Source: Alphaproteobacteria bacterium (GTDB taxonomy: Bacteria; Pseudomonadota; Alphaproteobacteria; Caulobacterales; Aquidulcibacteraceae). From it: a DNA stretch of 38,081 bases. Of this stretch, positions 32,192 through 38,081 are shown in pieces; within the stretch, counting starts at the first letter, position 1, and each line of letters opens with the position of its first letter. The DNA is taken from positions 1 through 38,081 of the forward strand of contig WGOB01000050.1 in assembly GCA_016124255.1 (NCBI GenBank), given 5' to 3'. The position numbers and the translations under genes were made by a program. A model generated the notes under the pieces. It saw only the letters and a program-made list of their open reading frames with translations, was not told the origin of the DNA and did no database searches.

Positions 32192-34063
32192 TCACTGCGT
32201 GATCCCCAGCGCCGCATGCAGCCGCTCGATGCTCTCCAGCACGTCGCGTCCCGCGAAGATGAATTGATCGACGCCGGCCTTGCGCCATGCCTCCTCATGC
32301 GCGCCGGGGCGCCCCGCGAGGATCACCCAATCCGCGCCAGCCGCCTTCAGCGACGTGGCCGTCTCCGCCGCCTGCGCGGCATAGGCCGCGTCCGTCCCCA
32401 CGATCACCGCCACGCCCGTCTGCGCCGGCGCCATCGACGCGCACAATTCCGGCAGCGTCTCGTACACCGCCTCGGGCTCGTAGCTCGCCACGCCGCCGGC
32501 GGCGAAAAGATTGCGCGCGAAGTTCGAGCGCGCGGAAAACTCCGCCAGCGCCCCCAGCGTCGCAAAGAACACCGGCGGGGCGCTCGCCGCCTCCGCCTTC
32601 GCCCGCAGCGCTTCGAGCGGCGCCGCCCAGCGGATCGCGGGCAGGGGCGTGCACGAAATCTCGCCCGCCGCGCGCGCCGGCGCCGCATCGCGCAGCGGCT
32701 CGTACGCCGGCAGGTCGGCATCGAGCAGCGGGAAGTCGCTCACGCCGGTGATCGTCTGCTTGCGCAGCGCGAACTCACGCTGGTGCGCTTCGCGGATCGC
32801 GGCGATCTCGTCCTGCAGCCAGCCGCGCGAAAGCGCTTCCACGATCCCGCCCTCGATCTCGATCTTCTGCATGAACGCCCAGCCGGCGTCCGCCAGTTCG
32901 CGCGTCAGCTTCTCCACGAACCACGCGCCCCCGGCCGGATCGATCACATGCCCGGCGTGGCATTCCTCCATCAGCACGAGCTGCGTGTTGCGCGCGATCC
33001 GCCGCGCGAACGGCGTCGGGCCGCCCAGCGCGTCGGTGAACGGGCGCACGGTGATCGCCTGCGCCCCGCCGATCGCGGCGGCGAAGCAGGCGCTCGTCGC
33101 GCGCAGAATGTTCGTCCACGGATCATAGCGCGTCATCATCCGCCGCGAGGTGACCGCATGGATCGCCGCGCCGCGCTTTCCTTCCGCCGCGCCCGACGCC
33201 TCCATCACCCGCGCCCAGCACAGCCGCAGCGCCCGCAGCTTCGCCGCCTCCATGAGTGCGTCGGGGCCCACGCTCACCGTGAAGAGAAGATGCCGGCTCA
33301 CGGACTCCACGCCGACGCCTGCATCCGCCAGCGCGCGCAGGTACGCGATGCCGCTCGCCAGCGCGACGCCGATCTCCTGTCCCTCCGAGCCGCCGGCCTC
33401 ATGCGCCGGTCGCGCATCGGCGCGCAGCGCGCTGGCGTTCGGGAAGTCTTCGCTGATCAACTGCGCCAGTTCGGCTGCGCGCGCGATGTCGTCGCGGTCC
33501 ATGGCGCCCGTGGTCGCGAACGCGCCGATCGGGTCGGCGTTGAACGCGGCGGCGGCGTTGAAGAGATTGCGTTCGGCCAGATAGCGCACGAAGTCGCCGG
33601 CGACCGCCAGCGTATGGGCGCGCGCATCGAGCGCGACCGGCGCCAGATCGAGCATCACGCCGTCGAGCGCATCCGCCCAGTCCGCATCGCGCTCGATGCG
33701 CACGCCGCGCGCGCCGCTTGGATCAATGACGAGTTCGATGTCGCTGACTCCGCCTTGCAGGTCCGCATGGATGTCGCGATTGGCCTTTGACGGTTCGGGC
33801 GTCTCCACACGCTGGCGGATGCGCCAGGGCAGGTGCGCATTGCGGGCGGCGGCCAGCCCGCGCACGAACGGGGCCGCGCCCGGCGCGCCGCTTAGATCGT
33901 CCGCGGTCGCTGCGTCCGTCTCGCGGTAGAGCGACTTCAGCGCGATCCCATCCGCGCTCTTGCCGACCAGCTTCTCCCACGGGGCGCCCTTGAGCGATTT
34001 CTCGGCGAGCGCGCGCCAGGTTTCTTCCTCCGGCGGGGCGAAATCCTTGGCGAAGTCGGTCAT
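32192..34063 (-). CDS. scpB: Methylmalonyl-CoA mutase, small (structural) subunit
   Basis: The 623-residue protein has the mutase barrel domain but is shorter and more divergent than the large subunit: TWRALAEKSLKGAPWEKLVG at the start, DPAGGAWFVEKLTRELAD in the middle. A degenerate C-terminal B12-binding-like domain (VAVIVGTDAAYAAQAAE) lacks the DxHxxG cobalt-ligand motif, as usual for the beta subunit. It pairs with the large subunit encoded 1.6 kb downstream. The start at ATG 34061-34063 begins a gene divergent from nitronate monooxygenase, with 126 nt between them. I saw no B12-riboswitch signature in that space. Confidence 0.93.
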   Translation of the reverse strand: MTDFAKDFAPPEEETWRALAEKSLKGAPWEKLVGKSADGIALKSLYRETDAATADDLSGAPGAAPFVRGLAAARNAHLPWRIRQRVETPEPSKANRDIHADLQGGVSDIELVIDPSGARGVRIERDADWADALDGVMLDLAPVALDARAHTLAVAGDFVRYLAERNLFNAAAAFNADPIGAFATTGAMDRDDIARAAELAQLISEDFPNASALRADARPAHEAGGSEGQEIGVALASGIAYLRALADAGVGVESVSRHLLFTVSVGPDALMEAAKLRALRLCWARVMEASGAAEGKRGAAIHAVTSRRMMTRYDPWTNILRATSACFAAAIGGAQAITVRPFTDALGGPTPFARRIARNTQLVLMEECHAGHVIDPAGGAWFVEKLTRELADAGWAFMQKIEIEGGIVEALSRGWLQDEIAAIREAHQREFALRKQTITGVSDFPLLDADLPAYEPLRDAAPARAAGEISCTPLPAIRWAAPLEALRAKAEAASAPPVFFATLGALAEFSARSNFARNLFAAGGVASYEPEAVYETLPELCASMAPAQTGVAVIVGTDAAYAAQAAETATSLKAAGADWVILAGRPGAHEEAWRKAGVDQFIFAGRDVLESIERLHAALGITQ

Positions 34064-34189
34064 CGGGCGAGTAGCGTCCTCAGGCGCCGCGGCGTCAAGT
34101 TGCGGTGCAGCATGGGCGTGTTATTCCCGCCTGCGAACGTTGAGACAAGGCCGGGCAAGGTCCTGGCGCATGCGCGAGAGGAGCAACGA

Positions 34190-35152
34190 ATGTCCTTGCC
34201 GCCGGTTCTGCAGAAGTTGCGCATTCCTGTGGTCGGGGCGCCGCTGTTCATCATCTCGCAGCCCGATCTGGTGATCGCGCAGTGCAAGGCGGGCGTGCTG
34301 GGCTCCTTCCCCGCGCTCAACGCCCGGCCGGGCCCCGTGCTGGAGGACTGGCTGAAGCGCATCAATGACGAATTGGGGCCCGACGACGCGCCCTACGCCG
34401 TCAACCAGATCGTCCACAAATCGAACGACCGGCTCCAGCACGACGTCGAGATGTGCGTGAAATACAAGGTCCCGGTCGTCATCACCTCACTCGGCGCGCA
34501 GCCGTGGCTGAACGACGCCATCCATTCCTACGGCGGCGTCGTGCTGCACGACATCATCAATATCGCGCACGCCAAGAAGGCGCTGGAAAAGGGCGCCGAC
34601 GGCCTCATCGCGGTGTGCGCCGGCGCCGGCGGCCATGCCGGGGCGCTCTCGCCGTTCGCGCTGATCCAGGAGATCCGCGAGTTCTTTGACGGTCCGTTGC
34701 TCCTCTCCGGCGCCATCGCCAATGGCGGCGCGGTGCTCGCGGCGCAGGCCATGGGCGCCGATCTCGCTTATATCGGCTCCGCCTTCATCGCGACCAAGGA
34801 AGCCAACGCCGTCGACGGCTACAAGCAGATGATCGCGGACAGCCGCGCTGAGGACATCGTCTATTCCAACCTCTTCACCGGTGTGCACGGGAATTATCTC
34901 AAACCCTCGATAATTCGCGCCGGCCTCGATCCCAGCAATCTCCCCGAAGCCGATCCTTCGAAGATGAATTTCGGCTCCGGCGGCAACACCGAAGCCAAGG
35001 CCTGGAAGGATATCTGGGGCTGCGGCCAGGGGATCGGCGCTGTGAAGGAAATCCCCGCCGCCGGCGCGTTCGTCGATCGTCTGGAGGCGGAATATCGCGC
35101 CGCCAAGCGCCGCGTGCTCGCTGCGCCCGCGGCCGCGGCGGTCGCGGACTAG
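34190..35152 (+). CDS. Nitronate monooxygenase (2-nitropropane dioxygenase-like)
   Basis: The 320-residue FMN-dependent TIM-barrel enzyme has the family N-terminus (IPVVGAPLFIISQPDLVIAQ), the catalytic-type His149 in CAGAGGHAGALSP, and the flavin-phosphate loop GAIANGGAVLAAQAMGAD. It oxidises propionate-3-nitronate or related nitronates, or may be an enoyl reductase-like relative. The C-terminal 80 residues carry a conserved SGGNTEAKAWKDIWGCGQG typical of this subgroup. The start at ATG 34190 follows GAGAGGAG; the earlier in-frame start is not supported. It is divergent from scpB and is followed by two small genes on the same strand. Confidence 0.9.
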   Translation: MSLPPVLQKLRIPVVGAPLFIISQPDLVIAQCKAGVLGSFPALNARPGPVLEDWLKRINDELGPDDAPYAVNQIVHKSNDRLQHDVEMCVKYKVPVVITSLGAQPWLNDAIHSYGGVVLHDIINIAHAKKALEKGADGLIAVCAGAGGHAGALSPFALIQEIREFFDGPLLLSGAIANGGAVLAAQAMGADLAYIGSAFIATKEANAVDGYKQMIADSRAEDIVYSNLFTGVHGNYLKPSIIRAGLDPSNLPEADPSKMNFGSGGNTEAKAWKDIWGCGQGIGAVKEIPAAGAFVDRLEAEYRAAKRRVLAAPAAAAVAD

Positions 35153-35240
35153 CGCCCCCCGCGCGCGGATAAACGCCGCTCAATCCGAACGGGTCTGAAC
35201 CACGCCTAAGCTTGCCCATCGATCAAGGATGGAGGCGAGC

Positions 35241-35633
35241 ATGGGACGAGCAGGGAAGAGGCGTCGCGGCGCGCTTGTCGCGTGCGCCCTTGGCGCGGCG
35301 CTGTCGCTCATGCCCGCCTGCGCGCTGACCCCGATCGAGCAGCCCGCCGCCGAAGCAGCGCTCGGCCATCGCGGCTACACGCTCATCGCCGCCTACGCCG
35401 CAGCGCTTGAGGACGCGGCCGAACTCCTCTCCGATCCCGCCGTCGCACCTTCCTTGAGGCGCGCCTTGAAAGAGGCGGAGGCGGCGGCGTCGACAGCGGT
35501 CGCGGCGCTCCAGGCTGCGCTCGCCGAGTCAATCCGTACACAGATGAACGGTGCGCTGCACGAAACGATCCTCGCGGCGGAGGGCCATATCACGCGCTTT
35601 CAGGCGCTCGTCGACGTCGCGGCGCGGCGCTGA
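35241..35633 (+). CDS. Small helical exported protein, possibly lipoprotein
   Basis: The 130-residue protein is not recognised. It has a basic N-terminus (GRAGKRRRG), a hydrophobic stretch and SLMPAC, a weak lipobox-like site with Pro at -2, so export is likely and lipidation possible. The remainder is almost all Ala-rich helix (for example EDAAELLSDPAVAPSLRRAL). I start it at ATG 35241 because GGAGG lies 5 nt before it; ATG 35229 is in frame too. Its stop shares one base with the next start (TGATG), so the two small helical proteins are coupled. They may be a phage-related relic pair. Confidence 0.7.
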   Translation: MGRAGKRRRGALVACALGAALSLMPACALTPIEQPAAEAALGHRGYTLIAAYAAALEDAAELLSDPAVAPSLRRALKEAEAAASTAVAALQAALAESIRTQMNGALHETILAAEGHITRFQALVDVAARR

Positions 35634-35950
35634 TGGCCGCGCTCATCCTGCAGACGCAATTGCTGCTGGCTGCGCTCTCGGCGTTCCTCCCGCTCATCGC
35701 GCCGGAGAGTCGCGCCCGCGCCGCCGCGCTTCTCGACATCGCGGCCAAGGCGCTCGCGGCGGCCGCCTCCGTCGCCGAGGATGCAACGGATCTCGCACAT
35801 CGGCTCGCGGCGATGCGGCTTGAGATCGAGGCCATGGCCGCCGCCGGCCGTCCTGTCTCGCCGGCCGAGGTCGATGCGCTGCGCGCCCGCCTCGACGCCG
35901 CGCGCACCGCTTTCCTCGACGCGTTGGCGGCCGCTGAACGGACGCGCTGA
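35633..35950 (+). CDS. Small helical membrane-anchored protein
   Basis: The 105-residue protein has an N-terminal hydrophobic segment (ILQTQLLLAALSAFLPLIA) and then Ala-rich helices. The C-terminal part MRLEIEAMAAAGRPVSPAEVD followed by ALRARLDAA resembles, from memory, a short region in small phage proteins near lysis genes. The start ATG at 35633 overlaps the stop of the previous gene by one base. Function is unknown. It is followed by two GC-rich stem-loops before glpK. Confidence 0.65.
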   Translation: MAALILQTQLLLAALSAFLPLIAPESRARAAALLDIAAKALAAAASVAEDATDLAHRLAAMRLEIEAMAAAGRPVSPAEVDALRARLDAARTAFLDALAAAERTR

Positions 35951-35961
35951 GCGCACCGAGA

Positions 35962-35990
35962 TTCCCCGCCCGTCGCATGCGGGCGGGGAA
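35962..35990. repeat. Perfect GC-rich stem-loop
   Basis: TTCCCCGCCCG (35962-35972) pairs perfectly with CGGGCGGGGAA (35980-35990) around a 7-nt loop. It lies 12 nt after the small helical gene and may end its transcript or belong to an interspersed palindrome family. Confidence 0.65.
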
Positions 35991-36015
35991 GGGGAGGCTC
36001 CCTGCCAAGGGACGA

Positions 36016-36060
36016 AGGCGCCCCGCCCCCCGGCCTTCGGCCCGCTTCACGCGGGCGCCT
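36016..36060. repeat. Second stem-loop before glpK
   Basis: AGGCGCCC (36016-36023) pairs with GGGCGCCT (36053-36060), with an inner GGCC-TTC-GGCC element. Together with the stem-loop at 35962-35990 it fills the gap before glpK. Confidence 0.5.
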
Positions 36061-36069
36061 CCCCGCTTT

Positions 36070-37581
36070 ATGCATGCGCCGATGCGCAACGGCATCCTCG
36101 CGATCGATCAAGGCACGACCTCGACCCGCGCGATCGTCTTCGACGACGCGTTCAAACCGCAGGCGGTCTCGCAGATCGAACTCACACAGCATTATCCCCA
36201 GCCCGGCTGGGTCGAGCACGATCTTGAGGAGATCTGGCGCGCGACGCTGCAGACGTGCCGCGAAGCGATCGACAAGGCGGGCGGCCCCTCGGTCATCGCC
36301 GCGATCGGCATCACCAATCAGCGCGAAACAACGGCGGTGTGGGACCGCGCGACCGGCGCGCCGCTCCATCGTGGTATCGTCTGGCAGGACCGCCGCACCG
36401 CGGGCGCGTGCGACACGCTACGCACGGCGGGGCATGAGGCCGCCGTGCAGGCCGAAACCGGGCTGCTGCTCGATCCTTATTTCTCCGCCACCAAGATCGG
36501 CTGGATTCTCGACGCTGTCCCCGGTGCGCGCCAGCGCGCGGAGCAGGGCGCGCTCGCCTTCGGCACGATCGACTCGTTCCTGATCTGGCGACTGACGAAC
36601 GGGCGCATGCACGCCACCGACGTCACCAACGCGGCGCGCACGCTGCTGTTTGCGCTCGAACCGCCCGGCTGGTCGGATCCGATGTGCGCGCTGTTCGGCG
36701 TCCCTCGCGCTCTGCTCCCTGAGGCGCGCCCGTCCGCGGGCGATTTCGGCGCCAGCGACCCGTCGCATTTCGGCCGCGCCATCCCGATTGCCGGAGTCGC
36801 CGGCGATCAGCAAGCGGCGCTGGTGGGCCACGGCTGCCTCACGCCGGGCCGCGCGAAGGCGACGTACGGGACCGGGTGTTTCCTGGTGATGAACGCCGGC
36901 GCGCGGGCTCAGCACTCGAAGAACCGCCTCCTCGCCACCATCGGCTATCAGACGAAGGACCAGCTCGCCTACGCGCTCGAAGGCTCGATCTTCTCCGCCG
37001 GGGCGACGATCCAGTGGTTGCGCGACGGGCTCAAGGTGATCGAGGCGTCGCGCGAATCCGAGGCGCTCGCCGCGTCGCTGAAGGACAATGGCGGCGTCTA
37101 TCTCGTGCCCGCGTTCGCAGGGCTCGGCGCGCCGCAATGGAATGCAGATGCGCGGGGCGCCATCGTCGGGCTCACCCGGGATACCAGCGCGGCGCACGTC
37201 GTCCGCGCCGGCGTCGAGGCGATCGCGTACCAGACCCATGATCTTCTGGAAGCGCTCATAGCCGATGGGGCCCCCCCGCCAGAGACGCTGCTGGTCGACG
37301 GCGGCGTCACCGCCAATAGCTGGGCGATGCAATTTCTCGCCGACATCTGCGCTGCGCCGGTGGAGCGGCCGGCGTATCAGGAAGTGACGGCGCTGGGGGC
37401 GGCGAAACTCGCCGCGTTGGGCGCCGGCCTCATCCCCGATCTCGGCGCCGTGGAAGACGCCGCGCCACGCGCCCGATGGACGCCCGCCATGGCCGCAGAG
37501 GAACGCGCGCGCCTGCTCGACGGCTGGCGGCGCGCGGTCGCGGGCGCATTGGCGGTTGCACGCCCGGCCCCGACCGCCTAA
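36070..37581 (+). CDS. glpK: Glycerol kinase
   Basis: GlpK phosphorylates glycerol to glycerol-3-phosphate using ATP. The 503-residue protein has the FGGY-kinase start (GILAIDQGTTSTRAIVFD), TNQRETTAVWDR and GIVWQDRRTA of the first domain, and the GVAGDQQAALVGHG and DGGVTANSWAMQFLAD motifs of the second. The active-site Asp is in the GDQQA segment. Length is normal (494-505). The start is uncertain: ATG 36070 or ATG 36082, neither with a clear Shine-Dalgarno. No glpF or glpD is adjacent, so glycerol uptake and oxidation genes must lie elsewhere. Confidence 0.95.
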   Translation: MHAPMRNGILAIDQGTTSTRAIVFDDAFKPQAVSQIELTQHYPQPGWVEHDLEEIWRATLQTCREAIDKAGGPSVIAAIGITNQRETTAVWDRATGAPLHRGIVWQDRRTAGACDTLRTAGHEAAVQAETGLLLDPYFSATKIGWILDAVPGARQRAEQGALAFGTIDSFLIWRLTNGRMHATDVTNAARTLLFALEPPGWSDPMCALFGVPRALLPEARPSAGDFGASDPSHFGRAIPIAGVAGDQQAALVGHGCLTPGRAKATYGTGCFLVMNAGARAQHSKNRLLATIGYQTKDQLAYALEGSIFSAGATIQWLRDGLKVIEASRESEALAASLKDNGGVYLVPAFAGLGAPQWNADARGAIVGLTRDTSAAHVVRAGVEAIAYQTHDLLEALIADGAPPPETLLVDGGVTANSWAMQFLADICAAPVERPAYQEVTALGAAKLAALGAGLIPDLGAVEDAAPRARWTPAMAAEERARLLDGWRRAVAGALAVARPAPTA

Positions 37582-37584
37582 GTG
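37556..37584 (+). promoter_or_regulatory. Possible promoter of tRNA-Lys inside the end of glpK
   Basis: TTGCAC (37556-37561) and TAAGTG (37579-37584) are 17 nt apart, ending 14 nt before the tRNA. The -10 overlaps the glpK stop codon. The match is partial, so this is tentative. Confidence 0.28.
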
Positions 37585-37598
37585 GCCGGCTCTCCTTT

Positions 37599-37674
37599 GT
37601 GCCCGTAGCTCAGCCGGTAGAGCATCTGACTTTTAATCAGAGGGTCCCGGGTTCGAATCCCGGCGGGCATACCA
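37599..37674 (+). tRNA. tRNA-Lys (anticodon UUU)
   Basis: A 76-nt cloverleaf including CCA: acceptor GTGCCCG/CGGGCAT with a G1-U72 wobble, D-arm GCTC-AGCCGGTA-GAGC, anticodon arm TCTGA-CTTTTAA-TCAGA with TTT, T-arm CCGGG-TTCGAAT-CCCGG, discriminator A at 37671, and encoded CCA 37672-37674. It lies just downstream of glpK on the same strand. Confidence 0.96.
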
Positions 37675-37882
37675 AATTTCGGCGCCAATTCGCCGGTTTA
37701 CGGAACACTTTTGCTCGATGCGGCGTTTTCCGTGTCGACCAAGCCGCATGCGCAGCGTCATAGACCTGCGTCATTCGGCCGTTAACGTCGGAGAAACATC
37801 TTCGCGCGCAGTTAGCAGGGCTTAAACTCGCTGTTCGCGGGCGCTGCTCTGCCGCCAACGGGGAAAGTGAAGGGGACTAGCG

Positions 37883-38081
37883 ATGAAACTGGGAATGAAG
37901 AGCGCAGCCGCTCTCGCGGCGCTTACCGCTGCAGCGCCGGCGGCGTACGCGACGGACGGCTGGTACGGCCGTGTCGACGTCGGCTACAGCTTCACCGGCG
38001 ATTTCGACATCAGCGACGACGGCGTCTACGATTACGGCGCGCCGGAGATGGAGAACGACTGGGTCGAGTCCCTCGGGCTTG
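37883..38081 (+). CDS. Outer-membrane beta-barrel (OmpA-like) protein, N-terminal part
   Basis: The frame runs off the window end, so about 66 residues are seen. The start ATG at 37883 has AAGGGGA 8 nt upstream. The signal peptide is typical (KSAAALAALTAAAPAAYA), with cleavage likely at AYA-TD. The mature start GWYGRVDVGYSFTGDFDIS has the strand pattern of an OmpA-type or porin beta-barrel. The C-terminal peptidoglycan-binding domain, if any, is outside the window. The 208-nt gap between tRNA-Lys and this gene holds no other gene I can support. Confidence 0.75.
   Translation, partial: MKLGMKSAAALAALTAAAPAAYATDGWYGRVDVGYSFTGDFDISDDGVYDYGAPEMENDWVESLGL

Noticed and set aside
34064-34189. Cobalamin riboswitch ahead of scpB
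   Set aside because: The 126-nt divergent region shows no B12-box-like sequence and is too short for a full aptamer plus promoters.
37785-37830. CtrA box upstream of the outer-membrane protein gene
   Set aside because: GTTAAC and TTAG-N6-TTAA fragments occur, but no TTAA-N7-TTAA match with correct spacing was found.
37476-37858. Open frames over tRNA-Lys on both strands (one containing GSNPGGHTK, the other CPPGFEPGTL)
   Set aside because: These peptides are classic mistranslations of tRNA genes; the RNA explains the sequence.
1-38081. CRISPR array, insertion sequence or integrated phage
   Set aside because: No regularly spaced direct repeats, transposase, integrase, or att-like direct repeats at the tRNA genes were seen.

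Overview
The window is GC-rich, densely packed chromosomal DNA from an alphaproteobacterium. The best guess is the Caulobacterales/Hyphomonadaceae neighbourhood. Supporting signs are the alphaproteobacterial F1-ATPase zeta inhibitor (PF07345), a separate purS, a TorF-type putative porin, a two-gene methylmalonyl-CoA mutase, and metal-amidohydrolase pairs of a type common in these bacteria. I cannot name the species from sequence alone. No prophage, insertion sequence, CRISPR array or rRNA is visible; two tRNA genes are present.

Layout. 1-402: 3' end of sppA. 461-5348: a mostly minus-strand purine block (purC, purS, purQ, purB), with a plus-strand small membrane protein, the zeta inhibitor and a secreted protein among its genes. 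5404-9017: an AAC(6')-like acetyltransferase translationally coupled to the first of two tandem spinster-type MFS transporters. 9093-11660: a TIR-domain protein followed by map and radC. 11688-12907: a thioesterase and an enoyl-CoA hydratase. 12997-16528: a CinA-type domain protein and two overlapping amidohydrolases, then tRNA-Leu. 16736-19856: a putative porin, an SDR, queF and two DUF1801 proteins. 19976-22188: a tightly overlapped minus-strand run of MaoC, nitroreductase, arylamine N-acetyltransferase and ASCH genes. 22236-24860: Nudix, cysE, rhomboid and CBS genes. 24868-28374: msrB, VOC, recQ and a YhhN membrane protein. 28378-34063: the methylmalonyl-CoA mutase locus, where the small- and large-subunit genes are separated by a palindromic element and a three-gene membrane/muramidase cassette. 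34190-37581: nitronate monooxygenase, two small helical proteins and glpK. 37599-38081: tRNA-Lys and the start of an outer-membrane protein.

How the genes work together. purC, purS, purQ and purB serve de novo purine synthesis. The enoyl-CoA hydratase, MaoC, thioesterase and methylmalonyl-CoA mutase genes suggest acyl-CoA and propionate metabolism. cysE (cysteine), queF (queuosine), map, msrB, radC and recQ are housekeeping or maintenance genes. Many neighbours overlap by 1-4 nt (ATGA, GTGA, TTGA or TGATG junctions), which points to compact, translationally coupled operons.

No strongly supported new system stands out. The places most worth a second look are the TIR protein with an unrecognised C-terminal half upstream of map-radC, the GH25 muramidase cassette coupled by 4-nt overlaps into the mutase large-subunit gene, the two MFS paralogues that each carry a different insertion, the second amidohydrolase that has lost its HxH metal site, and a tRNA-Leu(UAA) whose discriminator base reads as C.
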